Made by a program: the position numbers and the translations under genes. 64,000 nucleotides of DNA from positions 1-64,000 of the forward strand of contig NZ_JAJHUO010000014.1 in assembly GCF_020859565.1 (NCBI RefSeq), given 5' to 3'. Origin of the DNA: Saccharothrix luteola (GTDB taxonomy: Bacteria; Actinomycetota; Actinomycetes; Mycobacteriales; Pseudonocardiaceae). Shown piece after piece: positions 1 to 7,350 of this stretch; within the stretch, counting starts at the first letter, position 1, and each line of letters starts with the position of its first letter. The notes beneath the pieces are model-generated. The model did no database searches and was not told the DNA's origin. It was given only the letters and a program-made list of their open reading frames with translations.

Positions 1-1
1 G

Positions 2-493
2 CAACCCGGCGGCGTCATCCTCATGCACGACGGCTACCAGACCACCATCAACGCCGTCCCGCAGATCGCCGCGAACCTGGCGAGCCGCAACCTGTGCGCG
101 GGCATGATCTCGCCCGCGACCGGTCGCGCCGTCGCACCTTCGGACACCCCGCCGACCAGCACCACGACCAGCACCACGACCACGACCACGACACCTCCGA
201 CCGGGGCGTGCACCGCCTCCTACCGCACGGTCAACTCGTGGCAGGGCGGTTTCCAGGCCGACGTCACGGTGACCGCCGGCGCGCCGATCACCGGCTGGAC
301 CGTGCGGTGGACGTTGGCCGCCGGTCAGACCATCACCCAGGTCTGGGGCGGCGTGTCCGTCGGCTCCGGCAGCCAGGCCGCGATCCGCAACGCCGCGTGG
401 AACGGCTCGTTGGGCGCCAACGCCTCGACCACCTTCGGGTTCGTCGCCAACGGCTCCCCGACGGCCACGACGCTGAGCTGCACCAGTCCCTGA
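2..493 (+). CDS. Polysaccharide deacetylase (CE4) C-terminus with CBM2, 5'-partial
   Basis: The start lies outside the window. The first ~45 residues are the end of a NodB-type CE4 deacetylase domain: the segment GGVILMHDGYQTT holds the conserved LMHD motif whose histidine is the catalytic acid in this family. A Thr/Pro/Ser linker of about 25 residues follows (a run of Thr around 150-210), then a ~100-residue family 2 carbohydrate-binding module with paired cysteines near its ends and tryptophans in WQGGF, GWTVRW and WNGSL. Family knowledge suggests a secreted enzyme that deacetylates xylan or chitin while anchored to cellulose or chitin. The exact substrate cannot be told from this fragment. 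It is convergent with the next gene and ends just before a strong hairpin. Confidence 0.85.
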   Translation, partial: QPGGVILMHDGYQTTINAVPQIAANLASRNLCAGMISPATGRAVAPSDTPPTSTTTSTTTTTTTPPTGACTASYRTVNSWQGGFQADVTVTAGAPITGWTVRWTLAAGQTITQVWGGVSVGSGSQAAIRNAAWNGSLGANASTTFGFVANGSPTATTLSCTSP

Positions 494-509
494 CCCGGTG
501 ACTGGTCGA

Positions 510-540
510 GTGCGCCCCTCGCACCGGGCGAGGGGCGCAC
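510..540. terminator. Bidirectional hairpin terminator
   Basis: A perfect 13-bp inverted repeat (GTGCGCCCCTCGC at 510-522 and its complement at 528-540) encloses a 5-nt loop. It lies between the convergent deacetylase and lipoprotein genes, so it can end transcription from both sides. There is no U-tract, which is usual for actinomycete terminators. Confidence 0.75.
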
Positions 541-543
541 CGG

Positions 544-1209
544 TCAACTCGTCAGGTGCCGCACCGCCCTGGGCAGGACGCCGTACAGGTCGTCCAACGT
601 CTCCGGCGGGTAGTCCGCCCGAACCGTGTAGACGCACGACAGCAGGTTCCCGTGCGAGAAGAACGCCGCGCACAGCCAGTACGTCTTGGTGTCGTCCGCG
701 GTCGTGGCGCAGTACCCGAGGAACGGGTCGACCCCCTCGGGCGGGTCCACGACGACGTCCTTGAGCACCGTGAACTGCTGCGGGTCCGGCTCGATCGACC
801 AGGTCGCGCACTGCCGGGTGGCCTCGATGACCTGCCGCAGGACCTCGGCCCCGGTGGCCTCGGCATACCCGGTCACGACCTGCCGCATCACGATCTCGTC
901 GTTGATCCACTCGCGGTACAACGTGGGCATGTAGCCGCGTTCGGCCTCGACCTCCACCTCGCACGGCTTCGGCTGCCACTGGAACGCGTACTCCTCGGCC
1001 GACGGCCCGGTGAAGCCGTAATCCGCCATCCCGTCCTTCGGAATGGCCCCCTGCTGCACCATCGTGGGCAACCGGTCGTTCAACGACGGCGCGCTGGACG
1101 TGGTGACGGCGGTGGCGTTCGTCCGCTCCGCGACCGCCGAACCCGACACCGGCGTGCTGCACGCGGACAACAAGCACACGCCGACGAGTAATCCCCCCAA
1201 GGACCTCAT
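544..1209 (-). CDS. Putative secreted lipoprotein of unknown function
   Basis: The 221-residue product begins with a short basic N-terminus, a hydrophobic stretch and the lipobox LLSAC, so the cysteine near residue 17 should be lipidated and the protein held on the outer face of the membrane. The mature part starts with a Ser/Thr/Ala-rich tether and continues as a soluble domain with four further cysteines (around residues 83, 133, 167 and 179, plus one near 192) that could form disulfides. The general look resembles the extracellular sensor domains seen in actinobacterial lipoproteins and PknH-type kinases, but I do not recognise a named family. It is transcribed alone, with a terminator downstream and the DUF1152 gene ending about 50 bp upstream. 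Confidence 0.7.
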   Translation of the reverse strand: MRSLGGLLVGVCLLSACSTPVSGSAVAERTNATAVTTSSAPSLNDRLPTMVQQGAIPKDGMADYGFTGPSAEEYAFQWQPKPCEVEVEAERGYMPTLYREWINDEIVMRQVVTGYAEATGAEVLRQVIEATRQCATWSIEPDPQQFTVLKDVVVDPPEGVDPFLGYCATTADDTKTYWLCAAFFSHGNLLSCVYTVRADYPPETLDDLYGVLPRAVRHLTS

Positions 1210-1257
1210 ACCTACGTGATCGCCCTCGCGGCCAGCGACGTTTCAGACGGTGGCGCC

Positions 1258-2214
1258 TCAATGCGGGAACGTGCGCCGTGCCCGTCGCGTGAGGTCTTCG
1301 CGGTGGTCCTCGATCTCCAGCCCGACGTCGATCATGGTCTCACTGTCCCGAATCCGGTCCAGGTAGCCGACGGACGCGGCGAGCGCGAGCAGGTCGACCG
1401 CGAAGTACACGCCCATCAACGGGTTGACGAACAGCTCGCTGCCCGCGGTGCGCGAGGTGAGCGGCACGTCGCCGAACTCGCCGCGCAACGCCGCCGCGAC
1501 CTGCCCGTTCACGATGCTCGGCCGGAGCGGGGTGGCGGCTTGGGCGTGGGCGACGGCGTCCAGGTACGCCCGTGCCTCGTCGGACGCCGAGGGTATGGAC
1601 AGCGCGCCCAGGTAGCCGCCGGCCCGGTCCAGCGCGGCCAGGTTCTCCAGCACGTGCGCGTGGCACACACCGTGGTAGGAGTCGATGCCGAAACCCAGGC
1701 ACACCACCAGTCGCTCCACACCGTCGAGCGCGGCGACGGCGGCGAGACTGGTCATGTCCTCCTCGGGCGTGCCGATACCGGACTCGTCGCCGCGCATCAG
1801 GATGTCCGTGCCGCCGTCGACCAGGACGACCGCGTCCACCCCCAGCCGTTCGACCAACGTCCGATAGGCCGCGGTCAAGGGCCGCACCCCCGTGCGCGGG
1901 AACGCGTGCACGGTCGACGGCAGGTCGCGGGCGGACAGCCACCGGGCCAACGTGCGCTCGGGGAAGTAGTCGTCGCTGCCCGCGCTGTCCGGCCCGACCG
2001 CCGCCACGTCGGGCGCCACCCAGTCGTCGAGGTCGAGCTGGTCCAACGGGCTGAACGAGAGGTTCGCCAGGTGCACCCGCTTGCCCGACCCGCGCAACGC
2101 GAACGCCAGCGGCAGGCCCGCGTACACGTCGAACCCACCGCCCGCTCCGGCGATCAGCACGCTCGACGCGGACTTCAACCGGGTGAACAGCGGGGGCTCG
2201 GCCAACGTGAACAC
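1258..2214 (-). CDS. DUF1152 family protein
   Basis: The 318-residue protein starts at GTG 2214 (VFTLAEPPLF). This fits the usual N-terminus of DUF1152 proteins, in which a glycine-rich segment, here VLIAGAGGGFDVYAG, follows within 20-25 residues. Further conserved-looking acidic motifs are VVLVDGGTDILMRGDE and the stretch around GFGIDSYHG. The fold suggests nucleotide or cofactor binding, but the family has no established biochemical role. No Shine-Dalgarno sequence precedes the GTG; a TATGAT hexamer ends 7 nt upstream, so the transcript may be leaderless. An open frame continues further upstream, but that part has no family resemblance and overlaps the TIR gene, so it was not used. Confidence 0.75.
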   Translation of the reverse strand: MFTLAEPPLFTRLKSASSVLIAGAGGGFDVYAGLPLAFALRGSGKRVHLANLSFSPLDQLDLDDWVAPDVAAVGPDSAGSDDYFPERTLARWLSARDLPSTVHAFPRTGVRPLTAAYRTLVERLGVDAVVLVDGGTDILMRGDESGIGTPEEDMTSLAAVAALDGVERLVVCLGFGIDSYHGVCHAHVLENLAALDRAGGYLGALSIPSASDEARAYLDAVAHAQAATPLRPSIVNGQVAAALRGEFGDVPLTSRTAGSELFVNPLMGVYFAVDLLALAASVGYLDRIRDSETMIDVGLEIEDHREDLTRRARRTFPH

Positions 2215-2220
2215 CCCGTG

Positions 2221-2226
2221 ATCATA
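2221..2226 (-). promoter_or_regulatory. Putative -10 box (TATGAT) of the DUF1152 gene
   Basis: On the minus strand TATGAT lies 7 nt before the GTG start, the distance expected if transcription starts at the initiation codon. No good -35 hexamer is visible at 17 nt, so this is a weak call. Confidence 0.35.
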
Positions 2227-2347
2227 GGGAGGGCGGCCCGCAGGCCGAGCGCCTCGGCCGGCGTGACGGCACGTGAACTCCCGACTCCGCCGGCCTTCAC
2301 CGAGGTCGAAGCCCTGGCTGCACCGACCCTCGTGAGGGCGATCCGGT

Positions 2348-5300
2348 TCACGCGCGCAGCGCCCGCCGGTCCGCCGGTTCCTCGCCCAGGTCGTGCAGCC
2401 AGGGTTCGTGGCCGGGCGGTTCGTAGACCATCGGCGACTCCGCGAACCGGCGCAGGGCTGCCTTGTCGGGCTTCGACCGGCGCAGGGTGGCCGCGACCCG
2501 GTCGAGCCGGCGGGTCCGCTCGTCGGGGTCGCCGGGAACGGCGGGCAGGTGGTCCGGCGCCGGGTGGGAGCCGTCGGCCAGGTAGGACAGCGCGGCGACG
2601 CGGAGGTCGATCTCCGCGACCACGCCGGGGTGCCACGCCGCGCTCCGGAGGTCGTCCAGATCCGCGAGGAGGTCCCGGGCTCGCGCGTGTTCGCCGATCT
2701 CCGGGCGCGTGGCGGCCAGCTCGACCGTCGCCCACAACGCTCGGGCGCCGTCTTTCGCCGCGCGGTGCAGGTGGGCGGCGGCGAGGAACAGCTCGGCGGC
2801 CTCGGCGTGGGACGCCTGGCGGCGCGCCGCGCGGGCGCCGAAGAACGCGGCCAGCCCGGCGTTGCCGAAGTTCCGGACCTCCTCGAAGAGGTCCATGGCC
2901 TTGCGCCACAAGGCGGGCGCGCGGGGGCCGGTCGCCACCCGGGCCTCTTCGTAGAACGCGTCGGCACGCAGCCGCACCGGTGTCCGGGCGTCCATCAGGG
3001 TGCGGGTCACGGCCACCCAGCGCCGGGCCGCGCCGAAGTCGGACAGGCGCAGGGCGAGCCTGGTGTTGTTGATCGCCACCGGCAGCGCGGTGGCGTTCTT
3101 GCCGACGGTCCGGAACGCGTCGACCGACCGCTGTCCCGCCGCCAGGGCGCCGGCCAGGTCGGACCGGCCCGCGAGGTGCCTGGCCAGCTCGAACGTGACG
3201 CGCCCGACCAGCTCGACGAGCCCGGCGTCGGCGGCGACCCGCTCGGCGGAGGCGAACGCGTTCTCCGCGGCCTCCCCGTCGAGGGTGCGCGCCAGGTCCA
3301 GGTACTCGCGCACGGCCGCCTCCGCGTTGCCGGCACGGTCGCGCAGCCGGGCCGCGTGCTCGCGGTCGCGGCGGACGGACTCGTCGTCGGACTCCGCCTC
3401 GTGCACGGCGCGCAGCCCGTCGGTGAGGTCGCCGGCCAGATCGAACCACTCCTCGCGTTCGGCGAGGTCGCGGGCGGCGACCAGCGGGGTCGGGTCGAGC
3501 CGCAGGACGAGGTCGGGTTCGGCGCCGGCCCGCAGGTCGTCGCGCAGCCTGGTCAGCAGGAGCCGGCGGAAGCGGGCCACGGCGTCCGGCGACTCCTCCG
3601 CCTCCAGCCGCTCCCGCGCGTACAGGCGCACGAGTTCGAACAGCCGGAACACCGGTTCGGGCGGGTCGCCGAGCTCCTCGTGCCCGGCCACGCTGCGGTC
3701 GACCAGGCGGTAGAGGGTGAGCCGGGTGACGTCCGGGTCCCGGCCCAGCCCCCGGCCGAGGTCCTCGGCGGTCGCGGCCGAGCCCGGCGCGGCGGGGAGG
3801 TACTTGAACGCCGTGCGCCCGTCGTCGTCCAGGTGCCGGTAGCTCAGCTCGATGGCCAGCCGCATCGGCAGCACGTCGTCGTCGAGGAAGGCGAGCCTGG
3901 TCCGCTCGCGCCCCACCAGCCTGGCCACGCCCTCGGCGCCGGTCTCCGGGTGGTTGGTCATCCAGGACGCGATCAGCCGCAACGCCATCGGCAGGTCGGC
4001 GCACGCCGCCGCGATCCGGTCCAACGCCTCGGCCGGTGCGCCGGCCCGCACCCCGGCCAGCAGCTCGACCGACGCCGCGCGCTCCAGCGGCGGCACGTGC
4101 AGGACCACGTCGGCGTAGCCCTGCGTGCGGTTGCGGGAGGTGACGACGACCGCGCACGTCGGCGGCGCGGGCACCAGCGGCGCGACGTGCTTGGCGTCCA
4201 ACGCGTTGTCCAGCACCAGGAGCACCCCGCGACCGTCCAGCGCGGCACGCAGGTGGGCCGCCTCCGCGCCGGGCTCGGGCGTCACGCCGACGCTGTGGCA
4301 CACCAGCTTCGCCACGCCCGACGGCGCCCGCCGCGCGTCCAGGCCGAGCAGGTCCACGTACCGGACGCCGCCGGGGAACCGGTCGGCCAGCACGTGGGCC
4401 GCCTCGATCGCCACGGCCGACACACCCGCCCCGAGCTGACCGGTGAGGAACGCCGTGGCACGGCCCCGCTCGGCGAGCCGCGCGGTGACCCGGGCGACCA
4501 GGTCGGCCACCAGCCCGCCCCGACCGGCCAACGCGGGCTCGCGCGGCGGCAGGGCCGTCATGCCCAACGCCGTGCGGTGCAACGGCGTGAGCGCGACGGG
4601 CAGGCCGGTGGCCTCGCCCAACCGGAGCAGCACCGCCTCGGTGGAGGCCGACCGGACCGGTGGCAGCGCGGCGACCAGGGCGTTGGCGAGGCGTCGCGCG
4701 TCCGGGGAGGCGGCCCGGCCGGACAGCACCTCGCGCCGCAGCTCGACCGAGGCCGCCACGAGGTCGGTGCGTTCGTCGGCCAGCCGGCGCACCAGCTGCC
4801 GCCGCACCGCCGCCGGCAGGTCGCGCGCGCCCGGCACGGCCTCGGCGCCGTGCAGCCAGCGGGCCACCGCCTCGTCGTGACCGGGCAGCGACGGCAGCAG
4901 CACCCGCGGGTCCAGCCCGCGCCGGGCCAGGTGCAGCCACAGCGCGTCGGAACCGCCGACCTCGGTCACGGCCGCCGCCAGCAGCTCGGAGGCGACGCCG
5001 CCCAGCGCGTCCAGGTCGAGCCGGCGCAGCAGCGGCCCGAGCTGCGCCGCGACCACGTGCGGTCCCTCGCCGCGCGGCAGGCGCGAGTCGCGCAACGACT
5101 CCAGCAGCCTGCCCGCCGCACCCGCCAGGTCCAGACCGTCACCCAGCCGGATCGGCGTCCGCAGCTCCAGCCCGTACGGCAGGGCGTCCACCTGCTCCAG
5201 CACCAGCGGCACGACGCGCCGCCGACCGTCCGCCCGGGCCAGCGTGATCGCGCGGGCGATCTCCTCACGCAGGTAGACGGCGTTCTCCGTGCGTCGCGAC

Positions 5301-5479
5301 ACCAGCACCACGGTGATCCGCGAGGCCCGCAGGTGCCGGTCGAGGACGAGGTCCCACTCCTCGCCCGCGCGCAGCATCGAGTCCTCGTAGACCGTCGCGT
5401 GCGGTTCCAGCAGGGACCGAAGCCGTTCGGCGGCAGGACTGTCCGCGCCGGCGTGCGCCAGGAAGAAGTCCCACTCCAC
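2348..5479 (-). CDS. TIR-STAND protein (TIR, NB-ARC-like NTPase, TPR-like repeats)
   Basis: This 1043-residue protein starts at a GTG preceded by GGGGAGGAA. Residues 1-130 form a TIR domain: WDFFLAHAGAD is the first strand and YLREEI carries a glutamate (about E72) at the position of the NADase glutamate. Residues ~140-300 are helical and may be an effector-associated adaptor. Residues ~310-600 resemble an AfsR/NB-ARC STAND NTPase, with Walker B-like VLLVLDN and a winged-helix part. The last ~400 residues are helical, TPR-like and rich in Ala, Arg and Leu. The P-loop reads GQLGAGVS at 347-354, with Val353 where the catalytic lysine should be. Related TIR-STAND proteins act in antiphage abortive infection by depleting NAD. 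Such a role here is inference, and a signalling regulator is also possible. No phage or integrase genes lie nearby. Confidence 0.8.
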   Translation of the reverse strand: MEWDFFLAHAGADSPAAERLRSLLEPHATVYEDSMLRAGEEWDLVLDRHLRASRITVVLVSRRTENAVYLREEIARAITLARADGRRRVVPLVLEQVDALPYGLELRTPIRLGDGLDLAGAAGRLLESLRDSRLPRGEGPHVVAAQLGPLLRRLDLDALGGVASELLAAAVTEVGGSDALWLHLARRGLDPRVLLPSLPGHDEAVARWLHGAEAVPGARDLPAAVRRQLVRRLADERTDLVAASVELRREVLSGRAASPDARRLANALVAALPPVRSASTEAVLLRLGEATGLPVALTPLHRTALGMTALPPREPALAGRGGLVADLVARVTARLAERGRATAFLTGQLGAGVSAVAIEAAHVLADRFPGGVRYVDLLGLDARRAPSGVAKLVCHSVGVTPEPGAEAAHLRAALDGRGVLLVLDNALDAKHVAPLVPAPPTCAVVVTSRNRTQGYADVVLHVPPLERAASVELLAGVRAGAPAEALDRIAAACADLPMALRLIASWMTNHPETGAEGVARLVGRERTRLAFLDDDVLPMRLAIELSYRHLDDDGRTAFKYLPAAPGSAATAEDLGRGLGRDPDVTRLTLYRLVDRSVAGHEELGDPPEPVFRLFELVRLYARERLEAEESPDAVARFRRLLLTRLRDDLRAGAEPDLVLRLDPTPLVAARDLAEREEWFDLAGDLTDGLRAVHEAESDDESVRRDREHAARLRDRAGNAEAAVREYLDLARTLDGEAAENAFASAERVAADAGLVELVGRVTFELARHLAGRSDLAGALAAGQRSVDAFRTVGKNATALPVAINNTRLALRLSDFGAARRWVAVTRTLMDARTPVRLRADAFYEEARVATGPRAPALWRKAMDLFEEVRNFGNAGLAAFFGARAARRQASHAEAAELFLAAAHLHRAAKDGARALWATVELAATRPEIGEHARARDLLADLDDLRSAAWHPGVVAEIDLRVAALSYLADGSHPAPDHLPAVPGDPDERTRRLDRVAATLRRSKPDKAALRRFAESPMVYEPPGHEPWLHDLGEEPADRRALRA

Positions 5480-5553
5480 CCGTTCCTCCCCACCCCGCGG
5501 CGACGCCCCACTGCCACTGTGTCGGCCGAACGCACCCGAGCGCTACCTCGCCC

Positions 5554-5583
5554 ACTGCCCAGAGCTGATCTGCCCACAGCAGC
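5554..5583 (+). promoter_or_regulatory. Tandem PopR-type operator upstream of the clpP pair
   Basis: Two 15-nt elements abut exactly: ACTGCC-CAG-AGCTGA (5554-5568) and TCTGCC-CAC-AGCAGC (5569-5583). Both match the TCTGCC-N3-GGCAGA repeat that I recall for Streptomyces PopR, well in the left arm and partly in the right arm. They end 41 nt before the first clpP start. The assignment rests on this likeness and on the adjacent PopR-like gene. Confidence 0.5.
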
Positions 5584-5624
5584 ACGTCCCGCGAAACGTG
5601 CCGGCGGGTCGGCATGGTCGGAGC

Positions 5625-6248
5625 ATGACCGACACCAAGCAACCGCTGTTCGACCACCGACTGCGAGACCGGTTCTTCAGCCGGCGGGTGCTCGTCCTCG
5701 ACGGCCCGCTCGACGACGACAACGGCACCGTGCTCGCCACCCAGATGCTGTCCCTGGCCGCCGAGGACCCGGACAAGGACATCGCGCTGTGGATCCACTC
5801 GCCGGGCGGCTCGGTGCCGGCGATGCTCGCGATCCGCGACGTGATGCGCCTCGTGCCGTGCGACGTGGCCACGCTCGCGTTGGGACTGGCGTGCAGCGCG
5901 GGGCAGTTCCTGCTGTCCGCGGGCACACCGGGCAAGCGCTACGCCCTGCCCCACGCGCGCGTCCTGATGCACCAGGGCTCGGCAGGCATCGGCGGATCGG
6001 CTGTGGAGGTTCAGGTGCAGGCGGACGACCTGCGGCACACCCGCGACACGGTGCTGGGGCTCATCGCGGAGGACACCGGCCAGCCGATCGACCGGATCTT
6101 CACCGACTCCCTGCACGACCGCTGGTTCACCACCGGGGAAGCGCTCGACTACGGCTTCATCGACCACGTCGTCGAGCGCCTCGACCAGGTCGTGCCCGTG
6201 CGCACGCACGAGCTGGGGCTCGGCACCCGGACGGGGGCCCGCGCATGA
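5625..6248 (+). CDS. ClpP-type serine protease subunit (ClpP3-like), catalytic
   Basis: The 207-residue protein starts at ATG 5625 (MTDTKQPLFD); the open frame extends 27 nt upstream but lacks a better start. It has the full ClpP fold with an intact triad: Ser91 in GLACSAGQF, His116 in PHARVLMHQ and an aspartate at 161/165 in TDSLHDRW. The substrate-binding glycines are in HSPGGSV. ClpP subunits form a barrel that degrades proteins fed in by Clp ATPases. The gene overlaps the next one by ATGA, so the two are translationally coupled, and both lie downstream of a PopR-type operator. The arrangement matches the clpP3-clpP4 accessory operon of Streptomyces rather than housekeeping clpP1-clpP2, which usually lies beside clpX. 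Confidence 0.88.
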   Translation: MTDTKQPLFDHRLRDRFFSRRVLVLDGPLDDDNGTVLATQMLSLAAEDPDKDIALWIHSPGGSVPAMLAIRDVMRLVPCDVATLALGLACSAGQFLLSAGTPGKRYALPHARVLMHQGSAGIGGSAVEVQVQADDLRHTRDTVLGLIAEDTGQPIDRIFTDSLHDRWFTTGEALDYGFIDHVVERLDQVVPVRTHELGLGTRTGARA

Positions 6249-6835
6249 GCACCTACACCATCCCCAACGTCATCACCCGCGGCCTCGGCGGCGAGCGGAT
6301 CATGGACGTCTACTCGCACCTGCTGTCCGAGCGGATCGTCTACCTCGGCACCGCGATCGACTCCGGCGTCGCCAACGCGCTGATCGCCCAGTTGCTGTAC
6401 CTGGAGGCGGACAACCCGGACCGCGAGATCAACCTCTACATCAACAACGAGGGCGGCGACCCGTCCGCGATGCTCGCGCTGTACGACACCATCCGCTACA
6501 TCAAGGCACCGGTGTCGACGACGTGCGTCGGCCAGGCGGTGGCGACCGGCGCGGTGCTGCTGGCCGCCGGCGCGGCCGGGCACCGCTTCGTGCTGCCCCA
6601 CACCAGGGTGGTGCTGCACCAGCCCGCGGCGCAGGGTCGCGGCACCATCCCGGACCTCATCCTCCAGGCCGACGAGGTGGTGCGCGTCCGTGCCCAGCTG
6701 GAGGCGATCCTCTCCCTGCACACCGGTCGCGACGTCGCGGAACTGCGGCACGACACCGACCGCGACCGGGTGTTCTCCGCGGTGGACGCGGTCCGCTACG
6801 GGCTCGCGGACCGCGTCCTCGAACACCGGGACTGA
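6245..6835 (+). CDS. ClpP-like subunit (ClpP4-like) lacking the catalytic serine
   Basis: The 196-residue protein starts at ATG 6245 inside the stop codon of the preceding clpP. It keeps typical ClpP features: INNEGGDPSAMLALYDT, the LPHTRVVLHQP segment with His125, and the aspartate region HDTDRDRVFSA. The nucleophile motif, normally GQAASMG, reads GQAVATG, so Ala100 replaces serine. It should therefore be a structural or regulatory subunit that forms mixed barrels with the active ClpP, as inactive ClpP rings do in other bacteria. This role is inferred. It ends 10 nt before the convergent PopR-like gene. Confidence 0.88.
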   Translation: MSTYTIPNVITRGLGGERIMDVYSHLLSERIVYLGTAIDSGVANALIAQLLYLEADNPDREINLYINNEGGDPSAMLALYDTIRYIKAPVSTTCVGQAVATGAVLLAAGAAGHRFVLPHTRVVLHQPAAQGRGTIPDLILQADEVVRVRAQLEAILSLHTGRDVAELRHDTDRDRVFSAVDAVRYGLADRVLEHRD

Positions 6836-6845
6836 GACCGCGGCC

Positions 6846-7187
6846 TCAAGCGGCCATGAGCACGGGTCCCGCCGGGCGACGTCCGACCGCGGGGCCCGTG
6901 CCGCGGCGCTGCCGGACGTCGCCCGCGATGTCGGAGAGCAGGTCGAGCAGGTCGACGCCGAGCGCGCCGGTGACGGCGGCGATCATCTCGCTGGACGGTT
7001 CCTTGCGGCCCCGTTCGATCTCGGAGAGGTACTGCGGTGAGATGCCCGCCCGTTCGGCGACGTCGACGAGGCGGCTGCCCCGCTCCTCCCTCGCCGCGCG
7101 CAGGGACCGGCCGAGCACGTCGCGCCACAGCGGGTCCGGCTCGCGATCCGGCGTGCGCTTCTGGTGGAAGGGGAGGATGTCCGCCAT
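6846..7187 (-). CDS. popR: XRE-family regulator, PopR-like, with C-terminal Ala-Ala
   Basis: The 113-residue protein starts at ATG 7187 (MADILPFHQ); the longer open frame to 7265 lacks family resemblance. A helix-turn-helix of the XRE/ClgR/PopR type occupies residues ~35-85, with ISPQYLSEIERGRKEPSSE as the recognition region. The tail ends in VLMAA. In Streptomyces lividans, PopR activates clpP3-clpP4 and is itself degraded by ClpP1/P2 through its C-terminal alanines, so the AA end here fits the same feedback loop. It is convergent with the two clpP genes. The symbol is by analogy of sequence, tail and context. Confidence 0.75.
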   Translation of the reverse strand: MADILPFHQKRTPDREPDPLWRDVLGRSLRAAREERGSRLVDVAERAGISPQYLSEIERGRKEPSSEMIAAVTGALGVDLLDLLSDIAGDVRQRRGTGPAVGRRPAGPVLMAA

Positions 7188-7350
7188 GCCGCCATCGTGA
7201 CGCAGGCCGGGCGTCCAGGGGCAGCGGTTCCGCTCCCGGCGGACAGGGCGGTTGATCGTTAGCACAACGTTGGCGCGACGTTGGCGGCGATCACTTGACT
7301 GCCAGGGTCAGGCGTCCCCGTCCCCAGCGCTTGTGAGGAAGGTCCGGCTC

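Noticed and set aside
1258-2967. 569-codon version of the DUF1152 gene
   Set aside because: The extra N-terminal part is antisense-like Arg/Pro/Ser-rich sequence overlapping the TIR-STAND gene in another frame. Family length fits a start at 2214.
2393-6835. Very long plus-strand frame (about 1480 codons)
   Set aside because: Most of it is antisense to the TIR-STAND gene and is low-complexity Arg/Gly/Gln sequence. Only its last ~196 codons are real, as the second ClpP.
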